From Tetmemena sp. SeJ-2015 (lineage: Eukaryota; Ciliophora; Spirotrichea; Sporadotrichida; Oxytrichidae): a DNA stretch of 64,000 bases. A program made the position numbers and the translations under genes. A model generated the notes under the pieces. The model was not told where the DNA came from. It searched no databases and was given only the letters and a program-made list of their open reading frames with translations. Shown here one piece after another: positions 46,386 to 57,326 of the stretch (position 1 is its first letter; the number at the start of each line of letters is the position of its first letter). The stretch covers positions 1-64,000 of the forward strand of contig JAJKFJ010021242.1 in the NCBI GenBank assembly GCA_027382625.1. Direction: 5' to 3'.

Positions 46386-47354
46386 TCATTTAGATTTAAA
46401 CAAGGAACTAGGAAGATCATTAGCTTATTAATTCGTGAATTTAGTTTTGTATCCTAGGACTCCAAAATCCTTTTTGGGTTTGTTTTACTCAGAAACTTTA
46501 TGCTCTGCCTCTTATACTGAAGTAGGCATTACATATTTCATTCTCTCGTTTTACAAAGATTTTTATCTCTAATGAAGATTCCTGGGAGGTGAAACTATAC
46601 CTTTTCTAATCTTTTGCTTTTAGATTGAAGATTTTCTTTTGTTGAATATAGTTTGAATAGCAGCTTCTTGAATTTTATCAGTGTAGTCAATGAATTTCTT
46701 AGCAGCCAGTTTAATTCCATACTTATCGTTACTTTCCATCTTCTTTTTGAAATTCATATCTCCATCTACATCATGCTCATTGTGAGAGGGGCTTTTGCCA
46801 CTTACCAATAGACTACTTTGTGCATTAAGCTAATATGAGAGGTCTTGATTTAATTTGGCACGAAATCTGTTCTAAGTCTTTCTCATGGCAGCCTCTGAAG
46901 AATTATCGTCAAACACTATCGGAGGAGAGAAGTCTCTCTTTTCTCTTCCTGAGACACTGGATTAAGGAGTAGCTATAGCCTCTTTAACTCTGATATCGAC
47001 AACAGGAGTCTCTATATTTTGAGGCCTCTCATTTTGCTAAGTTGACTTCCTACTAATCATAGTTTGATAATTAGCGGGAATAATTTGTCCCTAGTTTTCC
47101 AGCATTATCTTATTATTTTACAGTTGTTCATTCAAGCTTGAAGTTCTGTGCTTTTGGCTTAGATTCACTTTTTGATTCAAGCATTAGCAATAAAGCACAC
47201 TCAACTTACAATTATCACAAATCTCTATTCCTTGATTAGTTCTTGACGAGAAAGCTCTAGCTAAATTGTTTTAAAGATAATAAAGATAATCATTTGGAGA
47301 TTACAATAAATCTTTAAATGGAAACAATTACTTTATAGGTAATTCAAATATCAT
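46386..47354 (-). CDS. Hypothetical protein with small CxxC motif
   Basis: Continuous frame from ATG 47354 to TGA 46386-46388, about 320 residues, with TAA/TAG as Gln. A short Cys cluster (CDNCKLSVLYCQC, about 47215-47180) could bind zinc. The rest is charged, Ser/Asn/Gln-rich and probably disordered, with one helical stretch (GIKLAAKKFIDYTDKIQEA, about 46710-46650). No IES is needed. I do not recognise it. Confidence 0.6.
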
Positions 47355-47547
47355 ATCTCTGGAGCTTATGGAAATTTATATTAATTACATATAAAATGAC
47401 TCTTTACTAAATAGATTCCTTTAATGAAAAATAATAATCAATAGGATTGCTAAATAAACTAAACTTATCATATATTAAAATATTTAAAATTGAGTACTAT
47501 CTTTGTTTAAAAATATATATTTTTAAGATAAATTTACTTTCACTAAT

Positions 47548-48216
47548 TCATTTTATCTATGATTTTTAACTTTAGGAGATCTTACTATCATTTAAGCCAA
47601 ATCTTTGCTGATTTAATCTATCTCTTACGGTTGATTTTGAAGTTTGAGGCTTAGACATGTCAAATTTCTTGTACTTAATTCCAAAAGTTAAAATTTAAGA
47701 GGCATTTGGAGAGAGCTGAACATAAATAAATACATTAGACTTCTTTTGATCTGCATTATAAGTGGTGATTGTTGACTCAAATCCACCTCCAAATCTCTCG
47801 TCTATTTGCTTCAATTGAGGATCATTTAGGTTTTAGAAATTAACATTCTCTTTCACTTGCATTTAAAAGCTAGAAATAAATAATACAAATTCCACTTTTT
47901 GACTATAGTAGGAATTTAAATAAAATCAGTGGTTGGTTTAAATAATAAATGGAGAGTAGCAAGTTCGTGTCAGTTGAAATCATAGATTCACCTCCTTATT
48001 TGCAGTTTGTTAGATTGATAATCTAAAATTAATATGAGTTTCTTCTTTCATCATTGCCTTAGCACTCCAGTAGTGAGAGATGTCGCACGCACTCCTCTTC
48101 ATCTTCATGAACTTGTGTCGCTTTAAACTCTTTACTAAACACTTCCATATAAAAGTTGTAAGGATAAAATGTTCTTAGAATTTCATGCTAAATCGAATGG
48201 TGTATTTATTATTCAT
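47548..48216 (-). CDS. Hypothetical protein, 222 residues
   Basis: ATG 48216 follows an in-frame TGA, and the frame is then open to TGA 47548-47550 with TAA/TAG read as Gln. The middle is beta-like, with alternating hydrophobic residues (INFRLSI, NLQFQLTRTCYSPFI, NVFIYVQLSP, LTFGIKYKKFDM), and the C-terminus is basic. No known domain recognised. Confidence 0.5.
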
Positions 48217-48293
48217 ATTGGACACGCTTCAACTGTCATTGATTTGTTCCATTATAATTTAATATCTAATTTAATTCTCTTTGAAATTAAATC

Positions 48294-51200
48294 TCAGCTA
48301 TATTAGTCTCTCTAGTTGCTCTTCTAGTATCTATTCCTAAGGAAATTAATTTTATTCTTGTTTCTTTCATTATCGTGGATAGGATAAATAAATATATAGC
48401 AGAGATTTTAGTTCCTCCTCTTTACCTCTGCACTAATTTTGTTATTTCTAATAACTTTTTTGTCAAGCTGCGATTGTAAATGTGGTGAATGGTCAGTAAT
48501 CATGTTATCGTTAGTGTTTCTAAAAGTGCTAATGTCTTATCTGGTTGCCTTTTCCTCATTAGATTCTACAGAGGGATACTATGATATGCTTAAAAATGGA
48601 GTTACCATTTGTTAATTTTGTAATATCATCTACTCTAGATCAAGTTAATTTTGTGAAATTATCTATCCGTTTCTATTTTCTAAGTTTAAATTGCTTTAAG
48701 GCTTATTGCTCTTTAAAGGAATCTTGAGGTTTCTCTTGTTACCTGAAACTATAGCATAGTCAGAGCTAAATGTAAACTATTTCTTTGAAAGGACAACTCT
48801 ACTGGGACTAGGCTATTAGCTTTCTCTTTCGCTATTTCTTTAGTTTATTTACACTTTTATCAAATCTTCCTTAGGTTGTAAATCTGGCTCCTAGAAATTT
48901 TAGAGGTTAATATTTACTCTAGACTAAATCAACTCCTTTTCTTCGTTAGTCAAGATACTCTTAGCAGTTTAGTCTAACATATTTCCTCTGAGAGCTTCAT
49001 CAGATGCATTTTGGATGAAAGCCATGGTGTGAGTTTCTAAGAAAGATTCTGCCGAGTCTTCTTTTATTCTCTCTAAGTTTGCATTTTATTGCGCTTAGGC
49101 TGACTTGAGATTATCTTGCATAGAATCATGAATGATGGACACATTTTAAATTTCGGTAACTTGAAACTCTTTTGAAATTGGTTATTGAGTGGTATTGTAA
49201 ACCTATCGCTTCTCAACACTCTCAAGTTACATTTAATCAGAATGAAGATCTACATTGTTTGAACTATTTTAACTGAGCACAGCTTGCTATTCTGCGTTAA
49301 TCTAATCTTAACCATAATTCGTCTAGTAGAGTCGTTGATTTCACTCATGTATTAGCTTCCTAAAGACATCGAATTTGAATTCTTTACCATTTCTAATTGC
49401 TCTTGCAAAATTGATTCAAAGCCTTTTGAATACTTCTTTTGCACTTTTAACTTCATTATGTTTACGTTAGGGTTTACTTTTATCTAGAATGAGTTTCTAA
49501 ATTGCTCAGGCTGCTTCCTACCCTCTGATTTCCCTCGCTGACTATCTAGATAATTCATTTTAAGCTCTGATGTGTTACAAATAAATGTACAATCAATCAT
49601 TCTAAATGTAATAATTATAATCTATATGTTAAGCCTTTCTTTAATTATGCGCTCACTATCTTTAGTAGCCTGACGGCTATTGATTATCTTTGTAAGCTCA
49701 TCAATGCCTCTGAACTAATCTCCATGAGATAACCTTACAACTATTTTAAGTTTAATACAAACTTCACTAAAAAAATAATTGAATTTTATTGAGGACATAA
49801 TTTGCTCTGCGCTGTCTTGTAATTCATTACCTTGGACTTGGCCTTCTTGTTTACTACAAAAAGAGGCTTTTCCTCTTCAACTTTCCTATTCTTAATTGTG
49901 TCCATAATCATTTCCTACATCTTATTTTAGGAAAGGCTTTATCTGTCTGATTGTAAACTTTCAAAATCAAACTTCTAAGAAGCAATATGTATCGTATTGT
50001 CTCTTTATTTCCTTCTCGAAGAACGAACTGACTGCATATTGCTTTAGATATGCTGATCATATCTGCTCTCAGACTTTTCATTGGTATATTCCTCCTTAAT
50101 CTACCTGTATGACCTTATTTCGTTTCTAGTTTCTTCATAATGAATCTACTTCTTGTTTGAGAAGATCTTAGACTGGGAGTATTTCTGATTCAGAAAGCCT
50201 CCCTCTTCAATTGATCTGAGACCTGGACTACACTAACTCAAATGATCTCTGCTTGAATAGTTTACACTATCCTTCCCATCAAGTTTGATCTCTCTGAATC
50301 TCTTGGAATTCTACCGATTCTTAATGCTCAGAATCAGATTTTGATTAAAGGTTTAGTTGATGAAGCTATCACTCTACTCCTGGAAAGATATGGTCATTGT
50401 TTTAGCCTTTTAAGCATGTGATTCCGTTTCATCTTCTGCCTTTAAAAATAAATTCATGTTGCTATTGATCTCTTTAACTTCCAAATCTAGAATTACATCT
50501 TGATGTTCTTGAGGTAATTTAGAAGACAATTAATTCTACTTCATATTATTTTGGTGTCTGATTAGTGCAAGCTATTCATCGACGTACTCTTGCATTTTCT
50601 TTTATTGTCGATGTTGTTCCTACTTTCTGAGCTTAGAAAACAAATAATTCCCATTGGCAGGTCTAACATTAGAGTGTAGCTTGCCAAAGTTGTTGTTATT
50701 TAGCTTATAAGCCTTATTAATTTTAATCTTCTAAGAGGATATTTACTCCAGATCCCCAAATCCACTCATTTACTCAATAGCTTCTTTATATCGATGAGAG
50801 AGATTAGTGGAGTATATGGTTCTATTCATTTGGGATGTGCGCTGCCCATTCTAATTGTTAGCTCCTTAGCTGACAAGGAGTTTCTTAGACTTCCAGGTTC
50901 AAAGCGAAACTTATCTCCGGTGTTCCTTCCAATACTACTGTAGGGACTAATTGCTTTGTTGTTTGGAGAGGTTGACATTACAAACCTCCTGTATCTATCA
51001 TTTTGGGGCATTTATATATCGATCTAGCTGTTCTGGAGAGATACAAAATAAAATGTGTTCAAAGCTTTGTAAGTAATTGCTCCTTCTTGCAAGTACAACT
51101 TCTCTTAAAATTAATTCAGATAATAATTTATGCATAAATATTATAAGCAGCTAGTGAATTGTAATCCTGAGACATGGCCATGTACTATCTCTTAGCCTTT

Positions 51201-51632
51201 GAGATATTTTATCTGCTATGAATTGAGGGATACTCTGCTGACTAACCTGACTAAGGGATGTCAATGACGTTCTTGTTTTGATGAATCTACTGAATTAGGA
51301 CATCTAAAAATATCTATGTGCTTGTTTTTGAAAATGCCTCTTGCCTTCATGAGCGGAGGGAGTTGCTCTTGATTTTGATGCACGCTGTTATTAGTCTGCT
51401 CTAAAGTGGGATGAATGAACTCTTTAGATGAGTTTTTCATCTCCTAAATTGTGGAGTGATGAGGTTTTGAAGCATTTGTGTTGTTGAACTCAACTGATAA
51501 GGTGTCTTAGCTTGTTCTGTTTGAAGTCGTGTTTTTCACATGGATTTCCTTCACTAGTTAGTAGTATTCTAGCTGATTAGCTGCTGGCTATCCCCCAGAA
51601 CTTGAAACCACTTTTTTAATTTCTCTATTCAT
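48294..51632 (-). CDS. Very large Gln/Asn/Ser-rich protein
   Basis: One almost continuous coding stretch from ATG 51632 to TGA 48294-48296, roughly 1,100 residues, low-complexity and charged, with coiled-coil-like pieces. An 8-bp direct-repeat insertion at 50864-50871 must be removed to keep the frame. Breaks near 49780 and 49330 suggest further IESs. The ATG at 49557 could start a separate gene, but the frame upstream of it is also open. No domain recognised. Confidence 0.5.
50864..50871 (-). other. Very short IES, 8 bp, pointer AGCTAA
   Basis: TTAGCT on the plus strand at 50858-50863 and 50866-50871 with only two bases between. Removing 8 bp joins NSLSA to NNQNGQR and links two long open frames. 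Confidence 0.6.
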
Positions 51633-51934
51633 ATTTCTTACAATTAATTTACCAAACTCATTGTATAATTACAATCAATACTCTAAGATAATTTAATTTT
51701 GAAAGCCATATACCCAGCACAGTTCCAATAGAATTTTCATAGAGCAGAGTAAAGGATAAAGATGAGCCAAGGTTTGATTTAGAAATTCCAATAGGGTACA
51801 CTATCATTAAAATTATTTAAATATGATGATTTTGATAACAGCTTATTTCATGATATTTCTCAGAATCAGACCTCTGAAAATTGTATTAAAACTAATTATA
51901 TTTATAATAAAAAACGATTATGATGACACTTGAT
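51633..51934. other. AT-rich intergenic region
   Basis: Upstream of the Gln-rich gene and downstream of the NCKX N-half. No gene recognised. Confidence 0.4.
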
Positions 51935-52570
51935 TTATAAACGCTCTTCATAAATTCTGTTGAACTTCATGAGTAGGATATTTTATGCTATAGCTTGCCA
52001 GATGACGATGTCATTTATTATAATAAAGTGATAACCACGAGATAGATGATAATGAAAATAGTGTCTCTTATAGTGAATTGATATAAAAGGCACCTTGAAT
52101 GATGAATGAATAAAAAGCGGCCTATTAGCAGATAGTAGAGATGCCAATATCTGATACTCCAAAGAAGATAGAGTTCATGATGATGAAGGACTCAGCAGCA
52201 GAGTTAGTCATAGCCAGCAAAGTTGCATTCATTGAGTCAGAAGATAACTATATAATTTAGTATCATCGAGTGAGATACTTACCACATTCTTCTTCTTGAT
52301 AATATCGATTGATGGGTTTATATAGTTTTAGGTCACCAATGAAATCCCCAAAAAGCAGTACATTATTCCTAACATGTTTAAATAAAAACATCCTTACCAA
52401 ACAAATAGCAATAATATGTAACTGAATAAGTCAGTAGGGTAGCTCGCCTCTACTCTTGTAGTAGTCGTCTTAGTTAAACTGACTGTCCCATCATCGTCAC
52501 TAGTACTAGTCTAGGCAAGGGTGATCTCAAAACAAAGCAGCAGCAAAGTGAGTAGCAAAGGCACTTTCAT
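51935..52570 (-). CDS. NCKX-type Na/Ca-K exchanger, N-terminal half
   Basis: SLC24-like cation exchanger. ATG 52570 begins a signal peptide (VPLLLTLLLLCFEITLA). A TM segment follows, then NYINPSIDIIKKKNV, a 35-nt GT-AG intron (52248-52282), and the alpha-1 repeat LSSDSMNATLLAMTNSAAES (about 52240-52190). FFGVSDIGIST, RDTIFIIIYLVVITLL and IWQAIAQNILLMKFN follow. The alpha-repeat match to ATFMAAGSSAPEL of NCKX proteins supports the family. The C-terminal half is missing downstream but is present upstream on the same strand (52705-53530). A small frame break near 52010 remains. Confidence 0.7.
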
Positions 52571-52704
52571 TTAAATTTTCTATTTAAAGTAATTTCTTTT
52601 TTTCAAATATCCTGCTATTAAATTTTGAATGCATTCAAATGAAAAAGAAAGTTAAGTGCAAAATAAGAATTATCTTTAGCTTTGATGTAATCATGCAGTA
52701 CCCA

Positions 52705-53530
52705 TCATTTCATTCTTGTAATCTATAAGCACTGCAATAATCAAGAAAGCCATTCTAAATTATCTAAAATGCAGTTCCAATAGAAGAGGTTCTTCTTGGT
52801 CTTAAATTTATTGATGGCTAAGGAAACATACTTAATGATAACCACTCCCAAAAGCATAGGCATTTAGTACTTTATGCTTTCATTGTAGAAGGAATAAATT
52901 TAAAGTTAGACCAGAGAAAATATCAAAAGCCAAGCTATTCCAACCAGGCCTGTGATCTAAAAGATAGGGCCTGAGTAAGTTTCAGCCAAAGAGATCTCTT
53001 AGTCATCTCTCTCTTCCTTAAATACCTTTATGGTCTTTCTAAAATCATGGAACTTCTTGTTATCTCTGATTGAAATTCCATAATTATTAATCACTATCAT
53101 GGGAATGATAGAGTAATGAAGTTAGAAGGCTTCAGTGATTGAGTATGTAAACCAAACTATTAGGTAAGAGTAGAACCAAATCCAGATGATGCTGCAGAAC
53201 AGAGTCAAGGGATAGAAGTTTTGCTTTCCCTTGGTCATAGGGTTGGGGATAGAGTAGTACTGCATATGAGTGAGAATATATACTAATCATAGCAATATAA
53301 GCAGCTCTTGCATTTCTCGTCTTAGGGAATCCAATATGGAAAGCGTCCTTATTGATAGTCTCGTGTATCAAGTCATAAATGGAGCTTTGAGCAACAGTCT
53401 TTGATTAATTACTTGAGTCATCTTCCTAGTTGAATGTCCTCTTGCTTTAAAACTCACTTCTTCTACCTTCACTCATCTCTGAAGCTCCATCACTATTCCT
53501 GTTATTGCTTAAGAATATTTAAAAGAATTA
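52705..53530 (-). CDS. NCKX-type exchanger, C-terminal half (permuted)
   Basis: The frame has no obvious own start; it opens in a Ser/Asp-rich stretch like the cytoplasmic loop of NCKX proteins, and contains YSIPNPMTKGKQNFYPLTLF, WFYSYLIVWFTYSITEAF (about 53160) and further TM segments (ITGLVGIAWLLIFSLV, about 52930), ending at TGA 52705-52707. The loop and TM pattern match the C-terminal half of the exchanger. The canonical alpha-2 repeat (GT-S-PD) is not seen, so a piece is probably elsewhere. Placement ahead of the N-half on the same strand implies a scrambled gene, or less likely a separate paralog. Confidence 0.6.
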
Positions 53531-53653
53531 AAAAAAAATTAAAAATAGTATTACACAATCAATATTCTGGCTTTCATCAGGGTCTCTCTGCGAGCCCTTT
53601 CCCTTTTTAAATAGTGCTGATTTATCTCCTCTATTAATTACTGATTATGTATA

Positions 53654-53676
53654 TTATAATAATAATAATAATAACA
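53654..53676. repeat. (AAT)n microsatellite
   Basis: Short ATA/AAT triplet run in the intergenic space upstream of the NCKX C-half. Confidence 0.7.
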
Positions 53677-53777
53677 ACGCATTTTAGACGATCTGGCGTC
53701 TTGCGTGTTATATGTTAAACTTAGGGAAGCTATACAGCCACTCCCGTGTTAATAAGAAAAACTAATCACTCAAGCAT

Positions 53778-55190
53778 TCACTTTCTGTAGTTTCTCTTTT
53801 GTCTTCCTTGTTGTCTGGGTCTTCTCTGCTTGTTTCTGGGTCCGTAGGATCTTGGTCTTCTTCCAGAGTTTCTTTTTCCATTTCTTCTGGGTTTGTTAGA
53901 GACAAGTATTTCTCCATCTTTGTTTTCCCCAACCTTGTTGAGGAATTTGTTAGATTATATTCTAGTTCTGTATTTAAGCAGGCCCGCTTGGGCTCCTGTG
54001 GAGAAGTTTTTGTGGAGATCCTTATTGATCAGTTATAGTATTCTGAATCCAAAGCCATCCGCTACTCTTAGTGAGGCTTGGATTGTCATGGTGTGGTCAT
54101 CTTATCTGAAGAATTTGCCTTTAAAGGCCTTATCATCCCAGATGTCAACTGTCTGTTTCGCTTTGTTACATATTTGGATGAGGTTACTGTTCAGGGTGCC
54201 ACCTTGTCTAGTGGCATCATCGTATGATGTGGAGTTTCCGAATTTAAATTCGACGTGGATTACATCTTCCACTTAGACTAAGTATCTTTCCCAGTCACTT
54301 CTGGGCATTGCTCTTCCTCTTGGGGGTTCTTTCATCTTAACATCCATTCTTTGTTGTTGTCTTTTGGGTTGGTGGATTTGTTTGGTTTATTATTAATTAT
54401 TATTATTCCCCTTAGGTTTGGATCCTTAATTTTATACTTAGATATTAATATTTAATTACTAAGGTTTAGTTGGATCCACTTTAATAAGATTTTAATTTTG
54501 TCGTGTTTTTTGTTATTACCTAGGGGGGGGTACTACCTATGAGGATGAGGTCCTATTTGATAATGGAGGTTTAGGGTCAGGTTTCTTTGCGGAAGCATTC
54601 TGTTTTGCTCTTCGCCTGATCCATTCATCGTATTCCGTTTAGGTTTAGGTTTCTCTCATGGTAGGTTGAGGTGCTATGATTGGGTTACCTTTGGATTAGA
54701 TTGTGGTGGATGGGTCCGCCTCTCTAATGGTTTGGATTTTGTCCCGTTCGTGGAATTTCAGGCTAATATTAGTCACTATGGCGATTTTCCAGATAGCACC
54801 CATAAAGAACGATTAGGCTTCGTTTTCAATGATGTATTCATCTACGAATGTCCTATCCTCCGAGATGATCATTAGCATTGCTGCTAACTCGGGAATGGGT
54901 TCCTTAATTAGGGAGTTCCAGGTTTCCTAGTATATTGTTTCTAGGATTTGGTATTTAATGGGGAGTCTGTAGTTTCTCTCCGATTGGATGTGCTCAATCA
55001 TTTTGTCAAGTCTCTGAAGAAGGTTTCTCAGAGTATGTTCAGCTTTCCATCTGATAGTTTTTGTTTAGTTCCTTGACAGGCCGTGTTAGCTGCCTTTCTG
55101 GGAACTGTAAACTGAATTATTGATGGAGCTGTTGTTCTAGCTGGAGAATGAATCGTCCAGGTTATGGTTTGAAGCACTGTGGGAACTCAT
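53778..55190 (-). CDS. Unknown ORF2, 470 residues, basic C-terminus
   Basis: An uninterrupted frame of 470 codons from ATG 55190 to TGA 53778-53780, with TAA/TAG as Gln. N-terminal Ser/Asn-rich region, a helical section (LLQRLDKMIEHIQSERNYRL), a Gln/Pro-rich linker, then a compact domain (PRSDWERYLVQVEDVIHVEF to FGFRILQLINKDLHKNF), then a strongly basic Arg/Lys/Gly/Pro tail. No IES is required, unlike most nearby genes, which would fit a germline-limited or mobile element. Its start codon overlaps the stop of the upstream ORF (ATGA). I do not recognise the family. Confidence 0.55.
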
Positions 55191-55816
55191 AGCGAGATAA
55201 ACTCAATCGCAATATTTTTTAATTAAAGAATATGTATATTATATTTCTAATATAATTTGAATTTTGGAATAGTTTGATTACCACCTCTGACTGAGAGGGT
55301 GTCATCTGCTCTTCTCTTAGAAACATTATCGTTATCTGAGTAACCTGAACTATCTGAGTCATTATTTTGGTTTTTTAGGTAAGGGAGAATTCTCTCTAAG
55401 GGTACTGCGCTTCTTGCATTTCTCTTCATTTTCTCAAACTATTTGTATGCCTGAATCATAATGATGATTTTATGATGGAATTGACCTCTGTTGTCCATTA
55501 AGTGAGGAGGGATTCCACCATCTTTGAATTTGACGCAATTAATTGGCTTGATCTTCTTTCTAACATAGTTGTCAAAGATGATGTAACTGCCCTCCACCTT
55601 GCAACTCACAGTCTTAATCATTTCTATGGTGATGGCTCTTGAATTAAGGTTCTAATGGAAGTGAGAGATGTCCGTATCAGCAATCTTATTCAACTCTCTG
55701 ATTTCCAGAGTCCTCGCCACTGACTTCTTTATAGCCACTTCATAAATATAAATGATGCAAGGATATGAACGAAGTAAAGTATAATTAGAATTATAGCTAT
55801 ATAAAGCGGATGTCAT
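55187..55816 (-). CDS. Unknown ORF1, overlaps ORF2 by ATGA
   Basis: ATG 55816 to TGA 55187-55189, about 209 residues. Contains VAIKKSVARTLEIRELNKIA, then a section with CKVEGSYIIFDNYVRKKIK and a Ser/Asp-rich stretch (SDSSGYSDNDN) near the end. No known domain recognised. It overlaps the next ORF's start on the same strand by the tetranucleotide ATGA, which is unusual for nuclear ciliate genes. Confidence 0.5.
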
Positions 55817-56044
55817 TGGCGCTCAAGAATATAGTGATATAACTTGTCTCTTGTTATAATCCACCAATCTATTCTTGTTCCTTGCTCAGCGTATAAGTAA
55901 AATGCACATAGAATACTTAATTTACTACTTAACAAACAAATATAGCAGAAAACCTCCATGACTAATTTAAGTGTAACTGAATATGTTAGTTATTGTAATT
56001 GCATAAATAAGCTAATGGAAATCATGAGGAATAATAAATATAAA

Positions 56045-56566
56045 ATGGACGCAAATTTGCAAAACTCTTTGGAATAACTTCCCTTTATCAAGACAAATGC
56101 TGGCCCTCTCGATGGGGAGCAATGGCTTGAAAGACTCAAGGAAGAATACACAGTTCTGATAGAATATATTCAAAAGAACAAAGATGAGGACCATGACTGG
56201 TTTGAAATTGAGTCAAACGAGGATGGAACTAAGTAAGAATTTTTAAATACTTAAACATTGGATAGGTGGAGTGGAAAATGTTGGTACATGCACAACTTCG
56301 TGAGGTTTGAATATGATTTGCAATTTGAAATACCTGCAACTTATCCTGCAACTCCTATAGAGCTTGAACTGCCAGAGCTAGATGGAAAGACTCACAAAAT
56401 GTATAGAGGTGGCAAGATTTGCCTGGATATTCACTTCTCGCCTTTATGGTAGAAGTATCAGCCTAAACTAGGAATCGCTCATGCACTTGCAGCAGCTCTG
56501 GGGCCTTGGCTAGCTGCTGAAATACCAGTCCTAGCCGACTAAGGAATCATCAAACCAACATCATGA
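56045..56566 (+). CDS. UFC1: UFM1-conjugating enzyme UFC1
   Basis: E2-like enzyme of the ufmylation pathway. ATG 56045; [20 protein letters not shown] matches the family N-terminus. A 33-nt GT-AG intron (56233-56265) joins DGTK to [27 protein letters not shown] carries the catalytic Cys (about 56420), then HFSPLWQKY and [12 protein letters not shown]. One internal TAG and one TAA are read as Gln; all Trp codons are TGG; stop TGA 56564-56566. Length is about 160 residues, normal for UFC1. No IES. UFC1 and the P5A ATPase both act at the ER. Confidence 0.95.
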
Positions 56567-56627
56567 ACTTAAATGAACAGTTTTAAAAAGTCTTAAATAT
56601 AATTCACACTCATCAATTACTTCACAT

Positions 56628-57215
56628 TCAGTTCTGTTCATCTATAACAAATGATGCCATATGAATTTCATCAAACCCAAACTCTTCTAACATCTCCCTA
56701 ATTTTATTATAGAAGGGAGATCAATTAATGTTAGATTAACAATAAAATAATCATTTGCAAGCTCTAAATGCATTTTATTTGTAAAATAATTAGAAATACA
56801 AAACTTTAACTAAAGCGAATTAAATTCTTTCTAAATGAATATAAATTATTTTTTAATGAATTCTGAGGTATAGTCTTCTTTATTGATTGCTTACTGTTAA
56901 GTTAGTTTATGTTATCCTTCAACCACATCTAGATAGAAACCACTCTCGTTTGGAAGTAGATTTTGAGTATGGTACAATGCCATTCCAGTGTATATTTCTT
57001 CTTATTTATTGAAGTATGTCTCTTTATCCACAATTTCTACTGTCTCTTAAGCAACATTAATCCTTACTTAAAATAAGCATCTTGTTTTCCTCATAAGAAT
57101 AAACTCTCCCCAGAACTTCCTCTCCAAAGCAAGTTTTTAGTTTGATTAGCACTCCTAGAACCATTGCTTATATTGAACTTGCACTTCCTTCTTTCTATTC
57201 TCGAGCCATAGCCAT
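56628..57215 (-). CDS. LSM12-like small protein
   Basis: ATG 57215 (MAMAREQKEG), then LKTCFGEEVLGRVYSYEENKMLIL, which resembles the Sm-like core of LSM12 proteins. A short intron or IES of about 22 nt (near 57050) is needed to continue into VEIVDKETYFNKQEEIYTG. The frame later changes again (near 56870-56700) before REMLEEFGFDEIHMASFVID and TGA 56628-56630. The family call rests mainly on the first 50 residues. The gene converges on UFC1. Confidence 0.4.
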
Positions 57216-57326
57216 CAATTTGTCTACAAATACTATACAATCAAAATATTTTGAAAATTAAGAAAACAGGGTATTTAATGCAATATAATTATATGATGAG
57301 AATAATTTAGTAATTAGAAGATTATA

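Noticed and set aside
49555..49557. ATG at 49557 as a definite gene start
   Set aside because: The frame is open upstream and continues the large Gln-rich gene, so the start is doubtful.
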